Shown in pieces: positions 1 through 10,788 of a DNA stretch of 50,813 nucleotides. How positions within the stretch are numbered: position 1 is the first letter of the stretch; every line of letters starts with the position of its first letter. Made by a program: the position numbers and the translations under genes. The notes beneath the pieces were generated by a model, which worked only from the letters and a program-made list of their open reading frames with translations, made no database searches and was not told the DNA's origin. The stretch is from Heterotrichella gracilis. Its lineage: Eukaryota > Sar > Xanthophyceae > Tribonematales > Xanthonemataceae. The DNA lies in assembly GCA_032358255.1 (NCBI GenBank), contig JAULBX010026241.1, positions 1-50,813 on the forward strand, given 5' to 3'.

Positions 1-3000
1 GGAAGCCATGCTGATGCGATCCATGCCATGGCGTGCAGGGCTGGCATGGTTGTGCATCGGTCGGTGAGCAACCAGGGTGCGCGAGCGGGGGTGCATTGGG
101 CTGCAGGTGTTTTCAATGTTTATTTATGTTGTATGAAGACGGAAATTTTGAAAATTTTATGCATGCATGCGGTGCCATGCCACGCCAAGGACAGATTTGC
201 CGTGTGCGTGCAAGGGGACCTACTTGGTGCCTTCCCCAGTATGTGCACTGGTATGAGGCGGTGTGGGGGGCTGAGCGTCACCTCCACCTGCTCCACCACC
301 CCCTGCTCCAGCACGCGGATCTTGGCGGCCTCGCCTGCAGGGTGGGGTGGGGTGGGGATCAGAAATAGTCCCCATGGTTTAGGTTTTAGGGTTGATGATC
401 TGTGGATCTGGGCGGTGCTGGTGGGCGGGTGGGCGGGGATAAGAAAGGGGATTTGCCAACAGACCATGTGTACCGTTAAATTGCTGAACCCTACATGTGA
501 AACCAAACCCTACAGGTGCCACCAAACCCTACAAATACCACCAAACCCTGCACCCACCCAAGAGCGTGTGTCCAACCAAACATGAAACCTTACAAGTAGG
601 GTTGAGCATCGGATCCCTTGGAAACGCTCACTTGGCGGGCAAAACCCAACACAGTGGAGAAACGAGGATGGCCCCCAACTGGTAGACTTGTAGTGGTTCT
701 GAGTGTTAGGTTTGGTCAACATGCATGGTGTGGGGATGGGGGTTGGGGTTGGGGACCAAGGATTCGATATTGACAGGATTTGAGAAAGTTGAGCCAAATC
801 GGAGACAGGCTTCTAGACAGACAGCAGGGGGCAAATACCCCTGCACCCCAAGTAGGGTTTCTGCGACACCAGGTAGCTGAACCCTAACCTAGGATGATCT
901 CCCCACACCCACCTGTATACTTTTGCGACACCAGGTAGCTGAACCCGATCCGCTCGCCCGACCGAAACGGGATGGTCCCATCATTGGCAATGTCCACCCC
1001 ATCAAAGCTCATCAGGATGTCCCCAGAGTGCAGCAGCGCGGCAGCGGGCGCTGTGGGCTCCACCCTCCGCACCAGCACACCTTTCTGGCCTGGTGCCATG
1101 CCCAGCGCCTGGCGCAGGGCGGGGCTCTCCAGCTTCTGCCACTCCACGCCCAGCGCAGGGAAGCCTGTGGGTCATATGGTTTAGGGTTTTTGTCAAAAGG
1201 GGGCAGAATCACACGGTTGTTGCAAAAGGGTCTAGGGAAGCTTGTATGCGGGGCGTAGAATTTGGGGATGTGTTGCATGCACCCTACATATTGTCTCCTC
1301 TGGTGCTGAAGACTGCTGCCTGGGATTTTGCCTGTTCTTGATGACATGAAAAAGGCTGTTCAGGCCCGCCCCTGCACATGTATATTATCCTTCTACTCAG
1401 ACAGCCGACCTCTACATGCGCGGCATGCACACACGTCATCCACAACACCACCCACCACCACTCAGCACCCACCTGTGTACCGCCCGTTCCGCTCGTAGTC
1501 TGAAATGAAGTGATTGATGACCGGCGGGGGGATGATGTAGCTGATGTTCTCGGCATCCTCAACGCCGCGCAGGGACTGGAAGGCGATGCCCACGCACTCA
1601 CCCTGCATACGGTTTAGGGTTTAGGGTTTGCTTTTCAGGGTTTAAAAGTACGGATAGGTACGGATCGGTAATGTGTTGGCCAGCGCGCGTCTGTCTAGGG
1701 ACGGCTATCCAAATGCACACAGGCACGCACAGACAGGCATAAAACAGGGTCACACACATATCTTGGCACATCCACATAGCCCGGACCTGGTCATTAGATG
1801 CCGGCGCTAATATGACCATTGACCCTACACCTAGCCAGCACTCCGTCATTGCAGCCGACATTATCATGCACCTTAAAACCCCAAACCCTACATCCTACAC
1901 CATGCCCGCACCCGGTCATTGAACGCCGGCCCACCGCTGTTCCCGCTGTTAATTGCGGCATCCACCTGGATGCCCAGCAGCTCCGCGGTGCCGTGCACAT
2001 ATGGGGTGACCTCAATGCGGGACACCACGCCACTGGTCACTGACATGGTGTCGCCTCCTATGGGGAACCTGCAGAGGATGACAGTGGGGGTTTAGGGTTT
2101 AGGAAGAATGTGGGGAGAGGGTGGTGTCGATTGGGGTGTGGTGGGTGTGGTGGTGGTGGCAGTCGCCTCAATGCGCGACACCACTCCGGTGGTCACCGAC
2201 ATGGTGTCGCCACCAATAGGGAACCTGGGGGGAAAGGAAGCAGTGGAGGTTTAGGGTTCTGCTTTAGGGAATTTGCAGGGGAGGGGGGGGGAGTAGTGGT
2301 GGTGGTGGTGGTGGTGACTAGGAAGGTGGGGGCAGTGATGGTGGGGATACAGTGGTGGTGGTGTGGTTGGGATGGTGGGATAGTCATGACTGCAGACCTG
2401 ATGCCTGAGTCTTGGCAGGCTGCCGAACTTCAGCACACCCTACACCCTGATTAGGGTTGATACACCACGAACCTGAACCCTAGGGTGCTCACCCGATGAC
2501 TGTGACCGAGTCCTGTAGCCTGGGCAGGCTGCCAAACCTGACCTGCTGCAAATCCTCCCAGAAGGCCTCATCCTCAACAGTCAGCATGGCTGCAGCAGGG
2601 CAAGGATAGGGTTCAGTGGTTTGTGCTAGAGTTAAGTGGTTCATGAAAGAGTATTTCCACCGTCAGCATGACTGCAGCAGGGCAAGGAAAGGGGTTAGTG
2701 GTTTGTCCTAGGGTTCATGGTTCATACTAGGGTTCTTAACCCGTCAGCATGGCTGCAGTAGCAAGAGCAGTAAGAGACTAGCGGTGAGGTCCATCGGCTC
2801 GGGCTAGGCTTTGGCACGTCAGGGTTGGGCATGTCAACAGGTTCCTGCTGCAAGGCTACAGGCCGACAACGCACGCATACAGCATGCGGCACGCCAACTG
2901 CTTGTGGGCATGTGAGGCCATATGCTCATCGTGCTAGTGACTGGCGCACTTGGCCCCATGGCTGTGCGTATACCCGGGTGGGGTCTGTTGCCCAACCTCC

Positions 3001-4836
3001 CAATACCCCACCGCTCATATACCAACCGCCCAAGTCGAACTCTGTACCCATCGCCAAGCACACCCTGCGTCCCCCCCAGGCACCTCCCCGCCCCTCCAAA
3101 CCCCACCACACCTCACCTATGTCGCACTCTGTCCCCACCGCCAGCACCGCCGCTAGGTACTTGGTGTCAGACCCTCGCCGCTTCACTTTCACCTAAGGGA
3201 GTGCGTTGGATGGGGGCAACACGTCAGGGCAAACGCCAATGCGCGTTAAGTATGCGTGTCCACAGATCATACGAACAGACTATGATGCACAAATGCAGTG
3301 CTTCAAACGAGGCCTCCCTAAAATGCAGGATGAGAATTTACGTGTAATGTGCTCTTCCTTATTCTTGATCACACCTGCGTGTGGTAGTCCACGCAGTGAG
3401 CGTTGGTCAGTATGCGGCGCCCCGATATGACAAATCCAGAGCCCGTTGACTGGAACTGGCGCTTCTTCTGCCAGGGCAGGCTGAAGTTGGGCTCGCTGTG
3501 CACGCAGAACACCTGGGAAAGGGGATCGTGATGAACTAATTCCTTTTGATTTTGCAGACCCACCAAGGGAGCCCTAGGGTTTGGCGAGGGGTCTTTTTTT
3601 CACATTGTAAGGGACACAGCAAGATAGTGTGCATGGCATCGCCCGATGAGGTCAGTACAATGGCAACTGTTTCTGGTCTTTGCTGTACACTGTGAAAATT
3701 GAGCTCGCAGAGCACTGCTATGGCGGGTCGACCTGCCTGATAAAGGACATACTTCCCAACTACCCCTAAAACTACTTATCCCAAACCATCGCTTGCACCC
3801 ACCTTGACCACCGCGTCCATGAGCAAATTGTTGTCCCTGGCTCGCTGCGCATCCTCGTCCATGTATCCCGGGGATGCGGGCATATCATCGGCATAATAAT
3901 CCTCGGAGGTGCCGGGGAAGCCGGCGGCAGGGCCTGCGCCAGGGCCTGCATCTGGGGGTGGTAGCAAGAAATATTAAGTATAGGATGAAATCAAAATTAA
4001 CCTCGAATGTGCAGCGGGCATGGATGATATCGTGCTGGCCAAATGCCGGCTTTGTACTTTATGTTGTGGACTTCCATTGCTTTATATTTAATGCATAGTA
4101 GTCCTTGAAGAAGCCCGGGGAAGGCGGCGGCGGGGGCTGCGCAAGCAGCCAGGTTCTGGTATGGGCAGGGGGCTAGTGGGGGCGGTGTTGAGGGGAGGTT
4201 ATCTGGTTCAGGTTGGTTCTGAGCCGCAGGCAGAGCAACAGCTCGGGCAGTGCAACGGGCAGTGCACAGGCACCAGGGGGTCCTATGGGACATACCTTGC
4301 ACCCGGCTGCGGCGCTTCCTGGCGCCAGCCTCTGGCGCCTCCACCTCCTGGTGTGGCCGCCTGCGGGAGGAGGCCCTAGGTGCTGCGTCCTCTGCGGCTT
4401 TGGACTTGGTGGCGGGCGCGGGATCGGCCTGAAATACCATTGGCAGCAAGGGCATTGGTGGCGAATGCGAGCTGGTCGATACAGGTGCTGATGGCTTGAC
4501 AGATCCCTTTGGCCAAGCGCCAGAATGTCCAAGGAACTAGCCCCATCAACGCTATCAGGGGTGTTAATATATAAACCAGAAATTCCTGGTTTATATATTA
4601 ACACGCCTGACGCTATTGGCCAAGGCAGAGCCTCCCCCATAGTGTGCACCCTTGTGGGGGTTTCAGGCAGTCCAGGGGTGTCCAGGTGCATATGCCTATA
4701 TCGAGGTGAACCACTGCAGTGACCTAATACACCGCGTCAGGTCAGGTGCGGAGCATAAACACCGTTTGACGTGTGCCTGTGAAGAAGCTCATACCTCCGA
4801 TTTCGCCCCAGCCTTGGCGCTACGCTTCTTTGGCAT
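1..4836 (-). CDS. DEG9: DEG9-type HtrA/Deg serine protease (partial, 3' end outside window)
   Basis: ATP-independent serine protease of the Deg/HtrA family; the plant DEG9 branch is nuclear/nucleolar. Exons I can join in phase: 4836-4795, 4428-4296, 3951-3803, 3512-3375, 3192-3117, 2589-2493, 2068-1912, 1602-1473, 1164-913, 334-224 (428 aa here). The triad is visible: His147 in TNAHCVD, Asp178 in GTECDI, Ser256 in NSGNSGGP. The [18 protein letters not shown] block and the first PDZ stretch ([20 protein letters not shown]) match the plant DEG9 family rather than bacterial-like plastid Degs. The N-terminus is Lys/Arg-rich ([12 protein letters not shown]; later RKRRSRVQ), suiting nuclear targeting. 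The start is the ATG at 4836, opening a 14-codon exon with a clean GTATGA donor. The second PDZ region lies beyond the left edge. Family assignment is firm; intron edges are inferred. Confidence 0.9.
2166..2226 (-). repeat. 61-bp copy of the start of the catalytic-Ser exon of the Deg gene
   Basis: This stretch repeats 2010-2070, the first part of the exon coding [19 protein letters not shown], 156 bp upstream in the gene's direction. It keeps the AG acceptor context and an open frame ([19 protein letters not shown]) but then runs into intron sequence, and lacks the catalytic Ser part. It is a partial exon duplication, not an extra exon. Confidence 0.85.
2578..2762 (-). repeat. Three copies of an intron-exon junction in the Deg gene
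   Basis: The 3' splice site and first codons of the exon at 2589-2493 occur three times on the minus strand, at about 2578-2630, 2661-2711 and 2741-2762. Each has the CTGCAG acceptor (CTGCAGTCATGC in the second) followed by ATGCTGAC. Only the copy nearest the exon continues into coding sequence. Confidence 0.8.
4556..4609. mobile_element. 54-bp foldback mini-element with 7-bp target duplication (copy A)
   Basis: Almost the whole element is an inverted repeat: a 19-bp perfect arm GTGTTAATATATAAACCAG, a 6-base loop, then its complement, with outer ends CAGG...CCTG. It is flanked by the direct repeat ACGCTAT (4549-4555 and 4610-4616). It sits in the first intron of the Deg gene. The arms match the element at 12570-12632. 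The ends (CAGGG) resemble hAT termini, but the flanking duplication is 7, not 8, bp. Confidence 0.8.
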
Positions 4837-6019
4837 GGCGGTAAATGGTTATAGCTGCAACCAACCAACACTCCCTGGAGTTTCAGGAACAAGTGGCGCA
4901 GCTGACACAGCTTTAATCAACGAATGCGCAGGTCCGATTGACACAGGTTAGAGTGGCGGTTTTCCAGGGACAGAGCCTGAGACAGTGTGGCGTCAAACGC
5001 TTTGCATGCACTCCCATCAAGGCATCAGATACTGTAGTGGAGGCCTGAGGTGGGAAAGGCAACAGTTGTAGTTTTGGTTCCAAACATATAGCGCTGTGAC
5101 GCTGAACGCAACGGCTTTTGTCCAAAGCTGGGAGTTTGTTCCACAGGTTGGGTGTTGCCAAATGCATGCATATGGAGGCTTTCCTCCGCGTCGCATCATT
5201 ACTATATCTCCCTGGCAAGGGTTTCTGCATGCACCCTGTTTTAGCCAAGCTTCTGTGCGGGGCTGCTTTTTATACACCTTGCTTCCTTTTGTTTGCGCCA
5301 GGTCCACCAGTCGGTTAAGGAGTGTTGTGCCACAAGTTGTGGCTTACAGCAGAGCTGCATTTAGGAGGTCGACACCCGCATGCTAGGCACCAAATTGGCA
5401 ACCCGGTGGCAGGGCTAGGCGCTGCGGTGTATTGCCAGTACTCCCCGCGCACTCAACGCACTTGTCAAATACCTGGTAGGGTAATGCGCTGCACTCGCTG
5501 TACATGTATGCATGCACACTGTCAGTGCATGTTACTTTGCCACCGGCCCTTCCAGTTGTGTGCACCCCCTTGCACTGCAACTCACGAACTTGCCTTCGAA
5601 AGGTAACACTATCACGGTGATACGGGCCGGCAGCAAGGGGTACACGAAAGAAACATCTTTCTATGTACCCTTGTCCTGTTCGCTCACCTCACCTCACCTC
5701 GCACCTGGTCGCACCTGGCCTGACTAGCAGCTTTGGGAAAAGGCAGGGACTCCTAGACACACAGCTTGGCAGCAGATTTCTTCATCCGGCCGTCTCCACT
5801 GCAGGCAGGCAACCCCAGCGGCAGCACAGCTCAACACCAGACCAGTGCACAACAATTAGGGGTTTCGCGTCAACCCTACGACTGGCACAGCCTTCAACTT
5901 GCCACTGGCCACAATGGGCACCACCACCACCATCACCACCACCACCGTCCCCGCCGCTGCTGCCGCCGTAACCACCATCAGCCCCAGCCTTGCTAGTCAG
6001 GCAAGGGGCCCACAGGACC
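4837..6019. other. Intergenic region between divergent Deg gene and the 6020 gene
   Basis: I see no convincing exon here. The spacer must hold the promoters of both flanking genes, which diverge. It contains a CAC-triplet run near 5915-5945 and several GCATGC words. Open frames across it have no recognisable protein character. Confidence 0.5.
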
Positions 6020-7831
6020 ATGCAGGAAACCGCACTGGTAGTCCGATCTGTGGTGAAGGACAGGGGCGGCTGTGTGCTGCCGAAGGCGTTGGAGGTAAGA
6101 AACCCTAAAACCTAATCTCGCTTTGATATGGTGAGGGACAGGGGGGTGCGTGCTGCCAAGGGCGTTGGAGGTGAGAAACCCTATACATACACAGCGTACC
6201 AGAAATCGCTGCAGCCCATTTGATACTTTCTGCGTCGTTTCCCCTTTGCACCCCTCCTGATACTTTCTTGTCCGTCCACTGTTATTCAGAGCAAGCAAAG
6301 TATCCCCTCCCACGCAGCTCCCCCCCGAGCAGCGCTCCTGGCGCACCACCACCCACCTGGAGGCGCTGCGCGTGCGGGAGGAGCTCAATCAGGCAGTGGA
6401 GGGGCTGCCCCATGAGCCGACCCTGGCACCAGGCCACACGCGTGTTTGCGCTGGTGGTGCGATGGAGGCACGCGCAGTACGGCTGGGAAACCATGTCTGG
6501 CGGGGAGGCTGTCGCACAGGTGTGTAAGGTAGTAGGGTTTTAGGGCTTCAGGATAGGGTGTAGGGTTTGTGGCTGGGAAATCATCTCTTGCGGGGAGGCT
6601 GTCGCACAGGTGCGTGGCAGTGCAGTAGGATTTTAGGGCGTAGGGTTTTAGGTTCAGGGTTTAGGGTCTGCCGCTGGTGCATGGGCCACCAGAAAGGGGT
6701 GCGCTAGCTTGACCTGCAGAGGGTGAAATTATGGTTTGGGGCCCGCATCCTCCAGGGCCGCAATCTTAGAAGTCGCCACTTGCACCTGCTTCGTGCTGCA
6801 GACCCTAAACCCTAAACCCTTAACCCTAGACATCATCTGCATGGGGCTGCGGCCCCTGGGGAGGGCCCAGGGAAACCTCCCACCCCCCTCACATTTTGCT
6901 GCACATGTCTCAGGTGTTTGGCCCCCCCTCACATTTCTGCCGCACACATCTACCCGTTTTGATACAGGTGTTTCGCCTGGCCTACGGGGAGCAGGCGCGT
7001 GCCGAGAGGCGAGGCAGTGCGGAGCTGAGCCATGTGGAAGCTGCACAGGAAGCTGTGCGGGTGGCGGGCACTGGGCTGGTGGCGGGGATGGTGTCTCATT
7101 ACAACCCGCCCGACCCAACTTCAGTAGATGGTATGTGCGGCTGTGCAGTCATCACACTAGTCATCACACTAGTAATTGCCACTGATCCAACTTTGGTAGA
7201 TGGTACGTGCGGTTGCACAAAGTCATTACACTAGTGATTATCCCTCTAGTTAGTACCCCTAGTCATTACCACCAGTGACTATACTGGTTATTGCATTAGC
7301 CCCATTTCTGACAGCACCGGTGCCCAGGTGCCCTGGGGCACATGTCACAGCAATTGCGGAGGGGTACTGAGTGCCACCTACTGCACTTGGAGTTGGATGG
7401 GTTGCAGCATTACAGCCTTGTTACACTCACAGCTATCCCATGCTGCACAATTGCTCTAGCGACCATTGCCATATATACAGTCGCTGTGATGGGTACCTTT
7501 GGTCTTACCTTGCTTGCATTGTGGGATGTGTTCATATACCTTAATGAGGAGCGCCCACAATTCTTGCTGAAGAACATTGTGGAAAATAGCACCATATGCG
7601 GATTTTGGTACTAATACTGTTATTGGCCTCAATTGTGTTGCCCATTGCTTGTGCAGCGGCATGGGAGCCATGGGAGTGGGGTTTTTGGCTAGGATTTAGG
7701 GTTAAGGGTCTATCAAATCCATGCCAATTGCTGGTGCAGGGACATGGGAGGCATGGGAGGACGTTGAAGGCCTGTCAAGCGAGACTCCGCTGCCCGCCGT
7801 GGAGCTATATGGCGTCACATGGGATCAGTAG
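6020..7831 (+). CDS. Truncated relative of the front half of the downstream MYND gene
   Basis: Unrecognised family. Exons: 6020-6094 (MQETALVVRSVVKDRGGCVL...), then 6433-6519 (ATRVFALVVRWRHAQYGW...), 6968-7130 and 7740-7831, phases consistent, giving about 138 aa. A further exon 6318-6371 (LPPEQRSW...) with a 61-base intron would give 156 aa. The last two exons are related to 12318-13001: GTGLVAGM...TSVDG versus CGGLVVGA...ASLDG, and PLPAVELYGVTWDQ versus TLPAVELYGVAWDQ. Here the codon after DQ is TAG where the other copy has the GT of a splice donor, so this copy ends and the TPR-like and MYND parts are missing. It may be a short functional paralogue or a broken duplicate. The exon 2 boundary is uncertain. 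Confidence 0.5.
6129..6185 (+). repeat. Copy of exon 1 end plus 5' splice site of the 6020 gene
   Basis: Repeats about 6048-6106 (the end of the first exon, its donor and the first intron bases) with scattered changes. Both copies carry GTTGGAG followed by a good donor (GTAAGA versus GTGAGA) and then AACCCTA. Confidence 0.8.
6571..6640 (+). repeat. Copy of exon 2 end plus 5' splice site of the 6020 gene
   Basis: Repeats 6481-6546: the coding end GGCTGGGAAA...GTCGCACAG, the donor, and a TTTTAGGG run. The copy lies about 90 bp downstream inside the next intron and keeps a usable donor (GTGCGT). Confidence 0.85.
7183..7231 (+). repeat. Copy of exon 3 end plus 5' splice site of the 6020 gene
   Basis: Repeats about 7111-7163: coding end for DPTSVDG, donor GTAYGTGCGG, and the following ACTAGT-containing intron bases. 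Both donors look intact. Confidence 0.8.
7643..7682 (+). repeat. Copy of the 3' splice site and start of exon 4 of the 6020 gene
   Basis: This stretch (CCATTGCTTGTGCAG then CATGGGAGCCATGGGAG) repeats the genuine acceptor and exon start at 7724-7764 (TTGCTGGTGCAG then ACATGGGAGGCATGGGAG), about 80 bp upstream of it. Confidence 0.75.
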
Positions 7832-9602
7832 CGGCGCTGGGGAAACCCTAGCAGGGTATCGGTGCTTCACCCCTTACCACATGTACGCCACACTATAAGC
7901 AGCAACAATCGTAAGCAGCAGCAGCAGACGGTTGCGCCTTCTAGTGCGGTGGCATTTGCGCCTTGAGCACATGGTTATCTCCGGTGCTGGAGATGTACAT
8001 GCAACCTTTGACAATGTCTATTACCCTGGCTGGTTCGTAACAATGCAAAACCTCTAATACTTTGCTGTCAAGCCCATCAGGCTTGTATGTTTTGCCAGGA
8101 GGTGAATGTGTAGCCAGGGGTGCCACCGCCCGTGGATCATGGTGCATCCACGCATATGTTGCGCGTTGTGTATGCACTGCACCATCACTCCTGTCCTGCA
8201 CGGTGTGGACAATTGGTTTGCATACGCATGCATCCATGTGTTGTGTAGCTGTATCTGGTTAACACACCACCTTCGGCAGGTTGGCAATAAATATGGCATG
8301 CCGGTGGCATGTCATGCTTGCATGGCGCAGGTGGGAAAATATTTTATTTTTAGGAAATTACGGCTAGCAGTTGACCAACCCTCTAACGGTGACTGCAAAA
8401 CAAACTATGTTAACCACGTACACTAGACAGCATACCGCCCAACCACAGCCAACCACCAACCCAGCAACTATGCGCACCCGGCACAAATAAATGTTTTAAA
8501 AAATCATAAATGGATCACATCAGGTTGGGCAGGAAGTCCCTCTGCGCGGGGGGGTACGGCTCCACAGCTCAGCCAGTGTGCATCCCCGCTTGGCGCACCC
8601 CAGCCACCACCCCCCGGGACTGTAGTGTAGGGACGCAGAAAAATAGATTCGGATGTATACGCATCCCTAGGCGTTTTGAGTTCCCATGTCAGCATGTTGG
8701 CTTTTTTGTGTGGTCCTGCCAAGTGGCAGCGATGATGTTCGCCCTGCCACGTGTCACACACTGCGGCAGCTACTTATAATATATATTTGAATATTTTGAA
8801 AAAAAATTTGGGTTGCACCTGCAGGTTCCTGTACCTACGTTGGTGGCGTGCCAAGCAGCGTTGCTCTTTGATTCAGCTGCTGCTGAGGTTTTGCCAGAAT
8901 GGACCAGGAATGCATTGTTTTAGCAGCCATGATTGTTTTGGTATTGCCACACCAATACAGGAGCAAGTTGCAACTAGGACCTACTAGGTCCCTGGTTGGA
9001 AGCTTACCACAGTGCCAAAGTGCCTCAAAGACTCCAATTGGGGTGCCTGCTGTGAGTCTTGCAAAATTTCCAAAGTGAAGCGGGGAATGTGTGAAAAACC
9101 TGCGGGATGCCAAAATTTGGGGAAAGATTTTTATGTTCCCCCCAATTGCCTTTATTATTGAGGCCTATGCCTCCTGCTGCAACACTCTGTGGTGAGACCC
9201 TGTGCAATTGGTGTGTGGGCTGCTTATAGGGGGAAGCAGACCCCCACGGCCCGTACGGGCCGTAGTGCACTGTGTTGACCCTTTGCATGCATGCATAAGA
9301 TAACTTCATCCAGCCCCTCCTTTACATAATGCCTTGTTGAGCAAGCAACTTGTGTTGCAGTTTTTTCGTTTGTCTTTTTTCACAGCCAGTGGCAAGTGGA
9401 AGAGGCTCTGCTTCTGGACACGAAGCTCGTGGCTTTGTGACGAAGCTGGTCAATGGAGTCAAAGGGTGTGGCCGCCTCGTAACAAACTTCTAGGTAGTGT
9501 ATCGTTGCCTCTTTGCTGTTTTTGTTAATATGCACGTGTTTTATTTGAGGTCGTTCCTTTGCTTCAACAGGTGACACAACGGCTCAAACCCTCACAGGGA
9601 CA
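7832..9602. other. Spacer upstream of the 9603 gene
   Basis: No exon with protein character recognised, except a possible upstream exon of the next gene at about 9385-9492: its open frame ends in phase with the acceptor at 9570, but its sequence has no support. An 18-bp perfect palindrome (ACGGCCCGTACGGGCCGT) lies at 9246-9263. TGCATGCATGCAT occurs near 9285. Confidence 0.4.
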
Positions 9603-10788
9603 ATGCCTTCTTTCCAGTGCTTATATGCTGCCGCAAATGACATCCTCTCCACTGAAGTAGATGCTGAGAACAGCGCCGGAGAACTTCGGGATCAGTCTTC
9701 GGTTGAAGCTGAGGGCTTGGAAAAACTGAAAGAGAAGATATATGGGTATGACCTGTGCACTCATGGCTTCATCCGCTTTGCACACACGACAGTGGGCCAT
9801 GGTTCTTATGTGGGGTGCCTGCCAGCGGTTGGTGCTGCAAGCACTGGCTTCCAGCTGGCCACACTGGTTACACTGTTCAAACTGTGCTCAACTTGTTCCC
9901 TTATTGCCTGTTTGTAGCATACGCGCTGAAATGGGAGCATTGCAAGGGCATGGCCAAGCAGTGCCTGGATACACCGACCCAGTGCCACCTGCAGGAAGCA
10001 CTGTCCCGGCAAAGCCTGCCAAGGTATATTCCTGAGTTTCTGCCATTTTGTATGAAAGCAGCGCCCAACTGCTGAACCCCAGTGCTGATAGTTCACTTGT
10101 TCCTCAGACCTGTCTGTTTGTCAAAGACCAAGCCAAGACTGCGACAATCGACGAGCTTTCGGCAACACTTGAATTTTTGGAAGACTCATTGCAAACATTG
10201 ATAACAGAAGAAGAAGACCGACCCAAGCTGCTTGCCATCGAAAGCGTGCTGGACCTGGGCAAGCACAAGTACAAGACTGCCCTGGTGGACCTCAACCTTG
10301 CAACCGAAGAGGAGGCTTTTCACCTTGCAAAGCACCTCTCGTGGCGCGCACTGCTGAAGAGAGGCAGGAACCACAAGCGGGCGGTATGCATGGCCATGGC
10401 TTGCTTTCTCGCAAACTTGTACCTTGCCTGTTTGGTCCACTGGGCCCTACCAGTCCCACTTATGTCAGTGCTGTGTTGTGTTCCGCAGTTAGAAGATGCC
10501 ACCGGCATGACATGGAGCGCCATCGAAGCCACAAGCACCAGGGGGTCCGGCAAACAGCTCAACGCTGCGGCATACGAGTTCACGCCGCTTCAACATGCGC
10601 GTGCTGCCCTCCAAGGAGGCGGACCTTGCAGCGCACACCACCTTGCCCAATACTTCAAGGCCAAGTACCAGATGTGGCCAGAAGAGTATCTGGAGCTGAA
10701 TGAGAAGCGAGAGTTTGAAGACACAGAGGAGGAGGAGGAGGATGACGAGGAGGGGGGCGATGACGAGGAGGAGGGGGGCGGCCATTAG
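9603..10788 (+). CDS. Unrecognised protein with acidic C-terminal tail
   Basis: Exons 9603-9745, 9918-10023, 10108-10383 and 10489-10788 join in phase (274 aa). I do not recognise the family. The N-terminal third reads YAAANDILSTEVDAEN and is mildly acidic. The 92-aa third exon is rich in charged helix-forming residues (ATLEFLEDSLQTLITEEEDR, LSWRALLKRGRNHKRA). The last exon ends in a run of Glu, Asp and Gly (about residues 248-272), like tails of nuclear or histone-binding proteins; that likeness is only compositional. The start is the first ATG in frame after an acceptor at 9570, and an additional upstream exon is possible. The gene lies between the two related halves of the MYND gene duplication, on the same strand. 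Confidence 0.6.

Noticed and set aside
6318..6519. Frameshift in exon 2 of the 6020 gene
   Set aside because: The apparent frame change disappears if the exon starts at the acceptor before 6433, with or without a separate small exon 6318-6371.
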